Counted from the first letter of the stretch, positions 37,983 through 48,300 are shown. The stretch is DNA of 64,000 nucleotides from CAZLMG01 sp964560765 (GCA_964560765.1 CAZLMG010000004.1:161949-225948), one strand, 5' to 3'. The notes: generated by a model not told the origin, from the sequence alone. Program-made: numbers and translations.

Positions 37983-39161
37983 ATGGGCAGACCTAATGGA
38001 CGATTCTGGACGGTCGGCAAAGTCGACAAGATCAAAGCCGAAGTACGCGCCTTCATGAACAGCCAACCACAGGGCACAGCTCTAAAGGCTGCCCTGGCTC
38101 GGCTGGACGAGCTGCAGGACGACGTCTCCTCGGACGGACTCCTCACCCGCTTTGTCTTTTGCGTCTCGATGCTCTTCTATCATAAGCGCTTTGGCGGACT
38201 TACCTCGCGTCAGATCGCCAGTTTGGTCGAGGTGGCTACGGCCTTGGTACGCGCCCAACTGGGATTGAGCAAACGAGGTGTCGCCGGCGATCTTCTCGGG
38301 GAGTTAGCCCTCATCCGCAGCCAGATCGAACGGGGCGATGGCAAGCATTGGCGCGCCGCTTGGAACCTTGAACTCTCGGGCCGATATATGGATTTGGCCG
38401 ATCAGAATCGAGGTATCGTCATCTTAATGGGCCGCGCCGTGCGGTTGATGCGACTGGGGAACGTGCCTGATGCGGTCATCGCCTGCCAACAACTGGCAGA
38501 TTTCTCCCTGACCCCTGATGAGCAAGGCTGGGTTGCCCTCATGCAGGCCCAGGCCAAGCGCTTTATCCACGACTTTGTTTCGGCGCGCGCCTTCATTCAG
38601 GCCGCAAAGCCACATGTCGCAAATGACAGTCCGGTTGGCGAAGAGTTGGCTTGGGAATGCCTACTGATCGACGCCCAAGAGTCCGGCCACCTTCGAGAGC
38701 TACTCATGAGCGTGCGTCCTGGCAAGTCTCACTTCACGGCCGATCGCTTTCTCGAAGCCCACCTCTATGTCAAGGCCTCTCCACATACGACTTGGCTGAA
38801 GGATATTGCACTGGTGCAAACCAGAGCTCGTTCGAACGACTTAGCTGTTCATCGCCAAGGAACTCTCTATCAGGCTGCGCTCTGCCTCGAGCAGTGCTAC
38901 GACGCAAACATTCCCCTAGACGCACGCATGAGCCTCCTTGGTGATACCTTAGAGAAGCGCGACGAGTTGCCTTCTGTCCAGCAAGAGCTAGCCTTTCTAG
39001 CGGCGGCTTATGCTTGGTTGATTCGTTCACGCTCGTATCCGCAAGCGAAGATGGTAGGACGGGAGTACGCTGCCCTTTCGTTGCGCTTGACCGGAGGTGC
39101 CCACGATGATGCTCTGCAGGTGTTGAGTCCGGACCGGCATCCGGCAAAGTTGGTCGCGTGA
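37983..39161 (+). CDS. Helical-repeat (TPR-like) protein, paralogue of the 50485 gene
   Basis: 392 residues, no signal peptide, nearly all helical and rich in Ala, Leu and Arg: a solenoid of TPR-like hairpins. It is paralogous to the 415-residue protein at 50485: LEQCYDANIPLDARMSLL versus LERAYDTEVPLNLRLGSL, ELAFLAAAYAWLIRSRSYP versus ELLFIAAAVRFLVRAHSYP, and both end KLVA/RKLA. Likely a cytoplasmic scaffold. It starts 10 bases after a surface-lipoprotein gene. No known family recognised. Confidence 0.65.
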   Translation: MGRPNGRFWTVGKVDKIKAEVRAFMNSQPQGTALKAALARLDELQDDVSSDGLLTRFVFCVSMLFYHKRFGGLTSRQIASLVEVATALVRAQLGLSKRGVAGDLLGELALIRSQIERGDGKHWRAAWNLELSGRYMDLADQNRGIVILMGRAVRLMRLGNVPDAVIACQQLADFSLTPDEQGWVALMQAQAKRFIHDFVSARAFIQAAKPHVANDSPVGEELAWECLLIDAQESGHLRELLMSVRPGKSHFTADRFLEAHLYVKASPHTTWLKDIALVQTRARSNDLAVHRQGTLYQAALCLEQCYDANIPLDARMSLLGDTLEKRDELPSVQQELAFLAAAYAWLIRSRSYPQAKMVGREYAALSLRLTGGAHDDALQVLSPDRHPAKLVA

Positions 39162-39170
39162 GGAAAATAG

Positions 39171-41138
39171 CTAGCGATTGCCCTTGCCTCGCATGCCGCC
39201 AATGACCACGTTCTCCCAGTAAATGGAGTCGTTCACAAAGCCTGGCACCGCATCATTTCGGAGGGCAACTCCAGTGTCACTGATATCGTAGTGTGTGAAA
39301 GCCGCTGTACTATCTCCATTGACGCAAATCACATGGGAATGATCTCGCCCATCGATAGCGAAGATACCAGTGGAAAATTTCCCATGAGTTGTGCAATCGC
39401 CAAGTGTCGCATGTAGTAGGAACTGGTTACCTCCCCATGCCAGCTTATAGACCTTGCCACTCGTCTCAAAGTCGAACACGTAGACGAGCACGTCCCCATT
39501 GCTGGTAAGGGCTAGCTGTGGATTGCTAAAGGTACTAGAAGTAAATGTCGCAACTTGTGTCAGCGCAAATGTGCTGGAGCCAGAAGATCTTTTGGCGTAC
39601 ACGATTTTGTCTTCTTGGCAGCTCATCACCAAATGGACCGACCCATCGGATCCAAGGGCGATATCGGCTTGATTGACTCCGCACGTATCCTCCGTGATTC
39701 CAGAGCTCCCAAAGTCTGCGACGTGTGCGAAGTTACTGGAGGAAACATTGTTGAGGTAGGTAAGGATTCTGCCCTCTGCCATCTGACGAATAAAAATGAC
39801 ATGCGCCCTATCGTTGAGATCTAGGGCAAATTTCGGATCCCAAATCGTTTCTTCATGAAGCTGAACCGGGTCTTGCCATTGGCCGGACGCTCCAGTGCGA
39901 TACTTTAATCTGCTATCGTCTACGAAGAGCAGGTGCACAACATCACCGCTGCCGTAGTGAGCAGATGCTTCACCAACACCCCCGCTGTAGCCCCCCTCGA
40001 TAGTATCTGGTGACTGCCACTGACCATTTGCAAAGGGGCGATACCGCACGCCCCCACCGCCATTAGCTCGCCTGAGCGTGGCTGGTTGATCGCTACCATC
40101 CAGCATCATCGAACCCACAATCGCCGCAACATCCTCCAATTCAAACTGCCCAATTCTGGTCCAGTTGGCACCTATGGGCTTTTTCATGACAAACATTTGC
40201 AAATCATCAGTGTTCTGACCCGCAAAATAAAGCTCCGTTTCGACCCGCGCTGATTCGCCGATACTCAGCCCGGTGGCGCCCTTCGACTGGGGGGTCGCAT
40301 CACCAACGGCACAAACGCGAACTCCGTAGGTGAGATCGGGATCGAGGTCATTGACGGTGACGCTGGTGCTCGTGCCCACAATGGTACTTGGCTCGACGTA
40401 CCACTCGCCGCAGTTACCAGGAGGGCTGTTAGGACGATAGGCTACGGCGTAGCGGGCGCCAGCCGTGCTGCTTGCCGTCCAACTAGCGGTGATAGAATTC
40501 CCGGTGCGCACTAGCTGCAGACCGCTCGGATCCGCCGGTGCTGCGGCCCGAGTAAACCCGGGTGGGGTTGTGTCGGGACTGTCGAGGCAGACCATGCCAA
40601 TGGTGGCTTGCGGCAGGGCCATCGCAAACGTGGCATAAGTCCAGCCAGTGCCATCGTCGCCAAAGGTAAGATCCCCCGGTGCCACAAAGAGTTTATTGCT
40701 AGCACTTGTCGCGGCCGGCAGTTCTATCGTCATGGCAATCCCGCCGCAAGCGAGAACATCGTCTTGCGGCGCATAGACACGATGCCGCGTTTCGCCAGGC
40801 AAGTCCAATGGCGCGCCATTGCTTTGTCTGATGCTGATCTCTGCGGGGGGATTGAGCGCGTTGCTAACGACCCACTGATCAGCAGCGCGGGCATAGTTGA
40901 TGGTGATGGGATGCAGATCCGGATTGGCGATACTTGTGGGGACGAAGATATTGGCACGGCCGTCCGAGGTCTCGGCAAGATAGCCTGGAATCTCGCCGTC
41001 CTGATTGATGGGGCGCTTTTTTGCCGCTGCCACCCCGCCACGTGTTTCGGCGGCACCACCCGAACGAGCCTTGCTGCAGCTCAGCGCCAGCGCCAAGACA
41101 ACGGGGAGGGTCAGAAAGTATTTGCCGCGACATCCCAT
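39171..41138 (-). CDS. PGYL-type lipoprotein with fibronectin III domain and propeller-like repeats
   Basis: 655 residues, lipobox LALS-C (Cys21). The linker contains KKRPINQDGEIPGYL (40-54), identical over 15 residues to the 43108 lipoprotein. A beta domain follows, then a fibronectin III-like domain at about 205-295 (ITASWTASSTAGARYAVAY, then YGVRVCAVG). The C-terminal half shows repeated strands of the kind seen in beta-propellers (GQWQSPDTI, GQWQDPVQL, GSDGSVHLVM). Together this is a modular surface-exposed lipoprotein. Ligand unknown. Confidence 0.65.
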   Translation of the reverse strand: MGCRGKYFLTLPVVLALALSCSKARSGGAAETRGGVAAAKKRPINQDGEIPGYLAETSDGRANIFVPTSIANPDLHPITINYARAADQWVVSNALNPPAEISIRQSNGAPLDLPGETRHRVYAPQDDVLACGGIAMTIELPAATSASNKLFVAPGDLTFGDDGTGWTYATFAMALPQATIGMVCLDSPDTTPPGFTRAAAPADPSGLQLVRTGNSITASWTASSTAGARYAVAYRPNSPPGNCGEWYVEPSTIVGTSTSVTVNDLDPDLTYGVRVCAVGDATPQSKGATGLSIGESARVETELYFAGQNTDDLQMFVMKKPIGANWTRIGQFELEDVAAIVGSMMLDGSDQPATLRRANGGGGVRYRPFANGQWQSPDTIEGGYSGGVGEASAHYGSGDVVHLLFVDDSRLKYRTGASGQWQDPVQLHEETIWDPKFALDLNDRAHVIFIRQMAEGRILTYLNNVSSSNFAHVADFGSSGITEDTCGVNQADIALGSDGSVHLVMSCQEDKIVYAKRSSGSSTFALTQVATFTSSTFSNPQLALTSNGDVLVYVFDFETSGKVYKLAWGGNQFLLHATLGDCTTHGKFSTGIFAIDGRDHSHVICVNGDSTAAFTHYDISDTGVALRNDAVPGFVNDSIYWENVVIGGMRGKGNR

Positions 41139-41457
41139 AAATACTGAGTCGTCCTACTACTCGATCCAAGTGATTCGAGAAAAAGGGTCCTGACGAGCCA
41201 TCCCACGCGGTAGGCCGAATTCTTCATCCATCTGCTCCCTGGCGCATTTGCCTAACCATCGGTAATCGAGGGTAAATCTTGAGGGATATGGATATCGATG
41301 GTCATTACAGGAGCTTAAGGACTGAAGCAGCGAATCACCTGACGCTTAGTGGCTGCTAGCATCGGTCTTGCCTTCGAATCAAATAGCCAAAACAGCATCT
41401 GCAGACTGCTGCCATTGAAGTGGGGGGGAAGGGACCTTCGGCAGCGGCGCCGAGAAT
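41139..41457. other. 319-bp intergenic region
   Basis: Between two minus-strand genes; should carry the promoter of the PGYL lipoprotein at 39171. A run of seven G (about 41422-41428) occurs. No gene recognised. Confidence 0.4.
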
Positions 41458-42681
41458 TTATTCAAACGTACCCGAACAGTCAAGGTTAAGACCCCATCCT
41501 TTGGATTTGATCAATTCGCACCATTTTTGCGTCGCCTTCGGCTCACAGTGCTCGCCGTAAGCAATCGACTTTTGCTTAAATTTGCTTTCACCTCGCATGG
41601 CAGCGCGGAATCGATCAGCATGGGCCTCATAGCCTGTGCTACGATCGTCACGCATGGTGCCGTTGACGTTCAAGACAAAATCAACGCTGCTATCTGTGCC
41701 AACATACCAATCGCCCCCCAGTGCATGCACATTGGCGCCACTATCGTCCGCGTCCCAGTCACCACTTTGTTTTCCAGAGAGACATTGGCCACCAGTTTGA
41801 TGGTCATAATCGATCAGCGCCTTGATGCCGATGGCGCCGCTCGCCGTTCCCCATTTCAATCCCGTCGTTCCGAAACACCCCTGCTCAGCGTTCCAATTCC
41901 ATGGGCCACCAGCAAAAAGCTGGTAATCCATTCGCGTGCGCTGACCATGGAATATCCGAGCAAACGATGTGCCCACGGCTCCAGCACTGCAAGCCACCGA
42001 GGCATACTTGCCTGAACCTGCGAGGTTATCGTGAACCCACTGCATCACACGCGCAGGTCGCTTGGTCAGCTCAAAAAAACTGATCGACGACTCGCTTGGG
42101 CGTGTGAACCAGCCAAAGCCAGCTGGAGTTTCCGGAATGCCGTATCCCGTCTCCCATCGGGCTTCAACAACCATGATGCTGGCAGCGCGCATTCTCTCGG
42201 CCAAGACGCCCCACTTGGCGGAAGGCCACTCCGTTCCACTAGAGCCCTTATGGAAAAAGACAGTGTCCACGTGCCGCGCAGGCCGATTGAAGCGTAGGTA
42301 TCCAGCCATTCCATCGGCTGTCACAAAACTGAGGAGATGCAGGCCACCGCTCTCGGTGGTGCATAGGCCGTTGGCGCAAGTTGAAGTGCAGCGATAGGTC
42401 AACGCCGACTGGGGGCTTTCAGCCGGCCCCACATGAGTGATCACAAACGACTTGACGCTGGGTGGCGAGCCAGCACTATCACAGATCTCAATCGTGTCAT
42501 GGCTGGCAAATCCCGATCGGGGTGATTGGCTCGATGTCGCTAGTGATTGACCAGTTACGGGACCTGATTCCGCAGCCGGATCGCTCGCCGTTTCCTCGCC
42601 ATCGAATGCGACAACGCCGTGGCAAGCGGCGAGGATATTCAGGGTGGCAAAGGCCATAGCTACCTTGGAAAGCGTCTTCAT
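41458..42681 (-). CDS. Lipoprotein with alpha/beta-hydrolase-like domain
   Basis: 407 residues, lipobox LAA-C (Cys20). The stretch ASVACSAGAVGTSF around residue 232 resembles a nucleophile elbow with a Cys-Ser-Ala-Gly core in place of the usual GxSxG. FFHKGSSG (about 143) could be an oxyanion-loop region, and conserved-looking His residues occur near 308 and 358. Cysteines at CTSTCANGLC suggest disulfides. A secreted esterase or lipase-like enzyme is a reasonable reading, but the first motif glycine is missing. Confidence 0.55.
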   Translation of the reverse strand: MKTLSKVAMAFATLNILAACHGVVAFDGEETASDPAAESGPVTGQSLATSSQSPRSGFASHDTIEICDSAGSPPSVKSFVITHVGPAESPQSALTYRCTSTCANGLCTTESGGLHLLSFVTADGMAGYLRFNRPARHVDTVFFHKGSSGTEWPSAKWGVLAERMRAASIMVVEARWETGYGIPETPAGFGWFTRPSESSISFFELTKRPARVMQWVHDNLAGSGKYASVACSAGAVGTSFARIFHGQRTRMDYQLFAGGPWNWNAEQGCFGTTGLKWGTASGAIGIKALIDYDHQTGGQCLSGKQSGDWDADDSGANVHALGGDWYVGTDSSVDFVLNVNGTMRDDRSTGYEAHADRFRAAMRGESKFKQKSIAYGEHCEPKATQKWCELIKSKGWGLNLDCSGTFE

Positions 42682-43107
42682 GTTGATAGTCCTCCTTGGT
42701 TGTCTTGAAAGTGTCTATGCACCGATCGTGCCGTGCATGTACGGACGGTGCAACAGGGGGTAAGTGCTTGGCCGACACGAAATTGATTTGGAGATTTGAG
42801 TTACCGAATCTGTGATATGGCTGACGCCTCCGTCGCAGAAGTGGACCATCGTCGACCGCAACTCTTCAGTTGAATTGAGGAAACAGAAAGCACGAGTGAT
42901 GCCCGAGGCTGCCGTGTCAGCGCGGGGGACTGTGACAGGGCGGAATTGCCAGCGATCTCAGGCACATTGCCTGGTCCTCCGGGCGCCCTGCGCATCCATT
43001 TATCGTCAGCTGTTACAGATAGTTAGATAAATCTCCGCAGGTCGAAAAAGGACTCACGGAAAGCGTGAATCAGGCCGATACGCAAAGTAACGACCAGAGG
43101 CGGCCGG
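42682..43107. other. 426-bp divergent intergenic region
   Basis: Divergent promoters of the hydrolase-like and FG-GAP lipoprotein genes. Nothing else recognised. Confidence 0.45.
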
Positions 43108-45096
43108 GTGGGCACCGTTTTTAGAAATCTAGCTCCAAATCCAGTCACTCGACTGATGATGCTGGTTGCTGCGATCGCAGCAATCTCAGCTAACTGCACG
43201 CGCGCACGGTCGAGTGGTCAGGCTGAGTCGAGTCAAGCTAGCGCCAAGAAGCGCCCTATCAACCAAGACGGCGAGATCCCGGGCTACTTGGTCGAAACAA
43301 AGAACGGACTGGCAAATATGCTGGTGCCAACGAATGTGGCAACACCTGATCGATTTCAAATTGGCATTGAAACCACGCGCGCCGCTCATGCTTGGGTCTT
43401 ATCGGATACGCTTGCAGAACCCGCCGCCATCACCCTTCGTGGCAATGATGGAGATCAGGGTGCCGGCGAGACCCGGCAGCGCATTTTCGCCATGAATCGC
43501 GACATGGCCACATGCCAACACGTCGTGGTCACCGTCGAAAGTCCCAATCGTAAGCTCTATCTGACTGATGACGCTTTTACCCTTACCGAAAATAGCGACG
43601 ATTTCCGAGCTGCAACCTTTGCCATGGCCTTGTCGGATGCCACGATCGATCTTGTCTGCGTGGATGATCTGACTGCGATACCTAGCACCTTTTCCCGCGC
43701 ATCACCTCCGGATAACCCATCGGGCGTGCGCGTCAACCGCGGCAGCGGTCAGGCGACCGTTTCCTGGACTGCGAGTACGACTCCCGGCGCGAGGTATGCC
43801 GTCTCCTACAAACCCGGCGGGGCGCCTGCAACCTGCGCCGAGTGGTATGTGGAGCCTAGCGCGGTCGTTGCCACCAGCACTTCCATCACCATTTCCGGGC
43901 TAGACGACACCCAATCCTATGGCTTTCGCGTTTGCTCCGTTACCGATGGTGCACCACAATCAAAAGGGGTAGCCATCGAAGTGGGAATTGCCTGTCCAAA
44001 CCCTCAATGGCCAACGGAAGTCACGCTGACGGAGTTTGCTCCCAGTACGCCGGCCATACGCTTAGCCGGAGACTTTGATCAGGATGGCGACATTGATTTC
44101 GTAGCTGAGCACTATGGCAGCATGAAATTGGCGCTTTACCGTAACGACGGGCAAGCGAACTTTGCGGAAGAGATCCTGGTTGCTAGCAGTTTTCGCAACG
44201 GCGGCGGCATTGCCGCGGATGTGAACGGCGACGGCTACCTTGATTTGCTGTTTACTTCGCTCGGGTCTAGCACCATTCACAGCCTAGTCAACGACGGGAA
44301 CGGAAATTTCACGTCGTCGACGATCGGATCGACAGGCTTCGAGAATCTCACCTTCTTGGACTTTGATGGCGACGGTCATAAGGATGTCTTTGCGACGACG
44401 CGATCGGTCAATGCCGGCGAACCGGCACATGATAAGACGGTCACAGCTTGGTTCGCCGGAAACGGATCCGGCCAATTCGGCAACCGACAAGATCTTCGAG
44501 AACAATCGGTTCTCCGCAACATTACCGTGGATTTCAATCAAGACGGCATTCTCGACTTAGTGTTTTCTACAAACTATACGGATGGAGAAAACGGCGAGAC
44601 CAACATGGAAGTTGAACTTTATTCGGGATCCAGCAATGGATATATCCGTTCGACCATCTATTCAGAGGCGGATGTGCCAGACGTGATCGCGATATTTGGT
44701 GCCGCCGATGTGGATGCAGATGGCGACATCGATCTTCTGGCACGCCCGACCAACGGTACCTTGGAAATTTACCTCCTGCGAAATCAAAATGGCAATTTGG
44801 TGCGAGAAACAATCCATTCCGGCGACGATGCCGCTTACATTGGCTTTCGTGATTTGGACTACGATGGCGACCCCGACATATTCGCAGCCACCTTCTATCC
44901 CAATCAAAGAAAGCTCTACTGGCTGGAAAATGACGGCACGGGGATTTTCACCAGTCATGTGATCGATTCGCGGGCTACAAGATTCTACATTGTCGCCCCT
45001 GAGCTGCATGATCTAAATGGCGATGGCCTGATTGATTTTCTGTTTGCCGACCAGGCTGAAAACCGCTTCAAGTATCGCCTGCAAACCTGCGATTGA
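43108..45096 (+). CDS. PGYL-type lipoprotein with fibronectin III domain and seven FG-GAP repeats
   Basis: 662 residues from a GTG at 43108 (an in-frame ATG at 43156 is an alternative but shortens the signal). Lipobox ISAN-C (Cys30). KKRPINQDGEIPGYL occupies 47-61. A fibronectin III-like domain (about 205-290) is followed by seven calcium-binding FG-GAP/VCBS repeats with D-x-[DN]-x-D-G-x-x-D cores (DFDQDGDIDF, DVNGDGYLDL, DFDGDGHKDV, DFNQDGILDL, DVDADGDIDL, DLDYDGDPDI, DLNGDGLIDF). That is the number for a closed seven-bladed propeller. Likely an adhesion or ligand-binding surface protein. Confidence 0.8.
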   Translation: MGTVFRNLAPNPVTRLMMLVAAIAAISANCTRARSSGQAESSQASAKKRPINQDGEIPGYLVETKNGLANMLVPTNVATPDRFQIGIETTRAAHAWVLSDTLAEPAAITLRGNDGDQGAGETRQRIFAMNRDMATCQHVVVTVESPNRKLYLTDDAFTLTENSDDFRAATFAMALSDATIDLVCVDDLTAIPSTFSRASPPDNPSGVRVNRGSGQATVSWTASTTPGARYAVSYKPGGAPATCAEWYVEPSAVVATSTSITISGLDDTQSYGFRVCSVTDGAPQSKGVAIEVGIACPNPQWPTEVTLTEFAPSTPAIRLAGDFDQDGDIDFVAEHYGSMKLALYRNDGQANFAEEILVASSFRNGGGIAADVNGDGYLDLLFTSLGSSTIHSLVNDGNGNFTSSTIGSTGFENLTFLDFDGDGHKDVFATTRSVNAGEPAHDKTVTAWFAGNGSGQFGNRQDLREQSVLRNITVDFNQDGILDLVFSTNYTDGENGETNMEVELYSGSSNGYIRSTIYSEADVPDVIAIFGAADVDADGDIDLLARPTNGTLEIYLLRNQNGNLVRETIHSGDDAAYIGFRDLDYDGDPDIFAATFYPNQRKLYWLENDGTGIFTSHVIDSRATRFYIVAPELHDLNGDGLIDFLFADQAENRFKYRLQTCD

Positions 45097-45204
45097 TTCC
45101 ACCGTTCATGGGCCTATGGTCTGGTAAATTCCTGAGGATTTGAACGCCCGCCTGATGATTCGGCTAGGGGCAACTATTTGCGTCTGCTATGATGTCGTGA
45201 CCGT

Positions 45205-47106
45205 ATGTTGTTCCGTGTCGCTTCAAGGATGGAGGCCCCCTTGGTCAACTGGCAAGAGGCATGGCATTTGCTGTGGCCGTATGTGCGGCAGCGCGTCGTT
45301 GCCCAGATCCGCGCCGTCGCCTTCATCGTCGCCTATCTCGTCCTCTTTCAAACCTTGGCTCTGCGGATACCCATTGAAGACACCCTGGTGATTTCCGGGG
45401 GCATCGGCTTAGTCGTCCTGGGGTTGGCCTTATTTATGGAAGGCCTAGTTCTCGGCCTCATGCCCCTAGGCGAAAGCATCGGGCTGAAGCTACCAGGTCG
45501 GGCGGCACTCGTTTCTATTCTGTTGTTTGCCTTGCTGCTTGGCATCGGTGCGACGTTTGCTGAGCCCGCGATCGGGGTTTTGCGTGCGGCGGGCGCAACG
45601 GTGCGCCCATGGGAAGCTCCCCTACTCTATATGTTGCTCAATCAAAAAGTGATGGAGTTGGTGCTGGCCGTGGCTGCGGGTGTCGGTGTGGCCGTCGTCG
45701 TCGGCATGCTGCGCTTTCTTTATAACTGGTCGCTGAAGCCGCTCATCTACATTCTCGTATCCATATTAGTCATCATGACGATTGGGACATATTTCGATGA
45801 GAATCTGCGACATGTTTTGGGTTTGGCTTGGGATTGTGGTGGAGTGACCACGGGCCCCGTGACAGTTCCTCTAGTTCTCGCTCTGGGTATCGGCGTCAGT
45901 CGCGTGGTAGCCGGACATACTGAAGAAAGCTCGGCCAGCGGCTTTGGGGTGGTGACGCTGGCCTCGTTGTTTCCGATCATAGCTGTTCTGTTGCTCGGGA
46001 TATTCTACAACTCAAGTGCACCCCGGCCCATGGGTCAGGACGAATTCATGGGCGATTCTGCCGCTCAGCAAATGATTGGCTATGATGCGAGGGCAGTGTT
46101 ATCGAAGCTGGAAGCGGGCGCCCCAACAAAAGACAGTGTTGGCGACGAATCTGCCGTCGCTATGTTTCAACATGGCGCCACAGCCGCCATGCAGGCCATT
46201 CTGCCGTTGACCATCTTCATGATCTTTGTGTTTCGTGTATTGCTGCGTGAAAAATTTGCGCACTTAGATGAAATCATCATCGGCATTGTCTTTGCCGTGC
46301 TGGGTATGGCTCTATTCAACATCGGTATTGACCTGGGCTTAGGCCGTTTAGGCAAGCAGGTTGGCAGTCATGTGCCCGCCGCATACTCCACGATTCCCTT
46401 AACCTACAAACAAACGACGATCGAAGATTTCGACCTTAGCATGGTGCAAACTGCGGTTCACGCCGACGGCAAACGCGAACAATATTTCATGGTTAAGTCT
46501 GACGACAAGTTTTCCCCGATGCCGTTTGATCCGAATCATTGGCACGCCGATAGCGGCCGCTATGACTTTATCCCCAGGTATGGGCCCATCTTCGGGCAAT
46601 TCAGCATGAACCCGGTCGGTATCGCCGTGGTGCTCATTTTTGCGTTTTTGATGGGGTATGGTGCCACACTTGCCGAGCCCGCATTGAACGCGCTCGGCGC
46701 TACCGTTGAAGATCTGACGATCGGCACCTTCAAAAAGAGTACACTTATGCAGACGGTTGCCGTTGGGGTCGGAATTGGCATCGCCGCCGGAGTCGCCAAA
46801 ATTATTTGGAATGTGCCTTTGGTTTGGCTCCTGGCGCCGCCATATATCCTGCTGTTGTATGTAACGGCGATTTCCAGCGAACAGTTTGTCAACATTGGCT
46901 GGGACAGCGCCGGGGTGACCACGGGACCGATTACCGTGCCACTGGTGCTCGCCATGGGACTTGGCATTAGCCAACAAGCTGGCGTCGTCGAGGGGTTTGG
47001 AATCTTGGCGATGGCCTCTGTTTCGCCCATCCTATGCGTGCTGCTAGTCGGCCTACGTGTGACGCGCACGCGACAAAGACTCTTGGCCGAAGTGGAAATC
47101 GCTTAG
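45205..47106 (+). CDS. DUF1538-family multispanning membrane protein (predicted cation/proton transporter)
   Basis: 633 residues with two homologous halves of several transmembrane segments each. Each half has an AEPA motif (GATFAEPAIGVLRAAGATV and GATLAEPALNALGATV) and GVTTGPVTVPLVLALGIG or GVTTGPITVPLVLAMGLG. These are the DUF1538 signatures. Family members have been proposed as Na+/H+-type antiporters (UmpA/UmpB; from memory, not checked), usually as two separate genes, so here both halves are in one chain. A polar central region of about 150 residues separates them. A PII-like protein follows 36 bases downstream. Confidence 0.85.
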   Translation: MLFRVASRMEAPLVNWQEAWHLLWPYVRQRVVAQIRAVAFIVAYLVLFQTLALRIPIEDTLVISGGIGLVVLGLALFMEGLVLGLMPLGESIGLKLPGRAALVSILLFALLLGIGATFAEPAIGVLRAAGATVRPWEAPLLYMLLNQKVMELVLAVAAGVGVAVVVGMLRFLYNWSLKPLIYILVSILVIMTIGTYFDENLRHVLGLAWDCGGVTTGPVTVPLVLALGIGVSRVVAGHTEESSASGFGVVTLASLFPIIAVLLLGIFYNSSAPRPMGQDEFMGDSAAQQMIGYDARAVLSKLEAGAPTKDSVGDESAVAMFQHGATAAMQAILPLTIFMIFVFRVLLREKFAHLDEIIIGIVFAVLGMALFNIGIDLGLGRLGKQVGSHVPAAYSTIPLTYKQTTIEDFDLSMVQTAVHADGKREQYFMVKSDDKFSPMPFDPNHWHADSGRYDFIPRYGPIFGQFSMNPVGIAVVLIFAFLMGYGATLAEPALNALGATVEDLTIGTFKKSTLMQTVAVGVGIGIAAGVAKIIWNVPLVWLLAPPYILLLYVTAISSEQFVNIGWDSAGVTTGPITVPLVLAMGLGISQQAGVVEGFGILAMASVSPILCVLLVGLRVTRTRQRLLAEVEIA

Positions 47107-47142
47107 CTCACGGCATCTAGCAATTGAGACGACGGAGATAAG

Positions 47143-48300
47143 ATGAGTCAAGTTGCGCGAATAAGTTGTTTTGTTCATTCAGCACTGTTGCCGACACTAC
47201 TGAGTCGACTCACGGAATCAGGCATTCAGAATCTCTATGTCGATTCGGGACGAATGGCCATCTTAGATGATCCTCGCGGTATTCAAGCTCTTTTTAAGTC
47301 TGCTGGGCTCACCAGCCAACCTGTTGATGCTCTGCATTTCTTTGTCCCTGCAGATGAGGAAGATTGGGCCGTCGCCTTGGTTGTCAAGACTTGCCGACTG
47401 GATATTCCTGGGCGCGGCTCCGTGTACAGTGAATTGCTCGATGTACTCGCCGGCGACTCTTCGACTTCTATTAATCGAGAGCTCAAGACAGCAGGTATCG
47501 ATGCTAGAAAAGTCCTGACGTTTGAGGACTTGGTATACCAGGGATGTATCGTTCCCCGTGGCGAAGCGGACACGCTGGTTCGACATCTTTTGCAGCTGGG
47601 AATCGTGCCCACGGTCACGCATGGTGTCGGTACGGGGATTCGCGATCGCCTGGGGTTACTGCGGATCACTCTGCCCAGGGAAAAAGACATTATTTCGATC
47701 GTCGTTGGCGAGTCGGAAGCTGGATTTGTGACAGAGCAGATCATCATTGGCGCTCGACTCGATCAACCTGGTCGCGGTTTCGTTTTTCAAGTCCCCATTC
47801 GCCGCGGAGTTATCAACTTCAAAACTTCCAATCAAGCTGTCGGGCATGCGGCCAGCATCGATCAGATCGTGGCCGCTGTCGACTCCTTGAAAGGGAGTTT
47901 TTCCTGGCGGCAAGGCAATACCGGCTTGAGTCGAGTGGTTCGTCGCCACTATATGTCCGGATCGGCACTGACTCTTTATATTCGCGATGGATTTAGCCAC
48001 ACTTTGGCTCAGCAGGTCATGAAATTGGGCATCTCAGGGGCAACCGTTCTAAGTCCGAAAGTTCTGCGTCATAGCACCGGACCTAGCGACCGCATTCACT
48101 CGGCGCGCGAAATCTGTCAACTCATGATTCCCGATCAGTTGGTGCAGCCTGTAGTACAGATTTGCTCCGATATGGGACTTTTGGCGGACGATGAACACGC
48201 GATATTGGTGCGGGGAAGTTCGCCACGCGCTTACACATACCAACGACGGAGTCATGCGACCATGCAAAAGACAGCCGCAGCTAAGACACATCCAACCTAG
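47143..48300 (+). CDS. Multi-module PII-like regulatory protein
   Basis: 385 residues; GGAGATAAG precedes the ATG. The N-terminal third and the middle third both contain the pattern R-L-D-x-P-G-R-G (84-92 and 205-212) preceded by a beta-alpha-beta stretch, as in PII/GlnB-like proteins whose C-terminal strands read A-R-x-G-x-x-G-x-G-x-(I/V)-F. A third, weaker repeat lies at about 270-305. GlnB-type proteins are 110-residue trimers, so this looks like a fused pseudo-trimer. It is adjacent to the DUF1538 transporter, so I infer regulation of transport by a small ligand. Confidence 0.7.
   Translation: MSQVARISCFVHSALLPTLLSRLTESGIQNLYVDSGRMAILDDPRGIQALFKSAGLTSQPVDALHFFVPADEEDWAVALVVKTCRLDIPGRGSVYSELLDVLAGDSSTSINRELKTAGIDARKVLTFEDLVYQGCIVPRGEADTLVRHLLQLGIVPTVTHGVGTGIRDRLGLLRITLPREKDIISIVVGESEAGFVTEQIIIGARLDQPGRGFVFQVPIRRGVINFKTSNQAVGHAASIDQIVAAVDSLKGSFSWRQGNTGLSRVVRRHYMSGSALTLYIRDGFSHTLAQQVMKLGISGATVLSPKVLRHSTGPSDRIHSAREICQLMIPDQLVQPVVQICSDMGLLADDEHAILVRGSSPRAYTYQRRSHATMQKTAAAKTHPT

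Noticed and set aside
46399..47069. Two long minus-strand frames over the DUF1538 gene
   Set aside because: Both are antisense to clear transmembrane coding sequence, rich in His/Pro/Arg, and show no start context.
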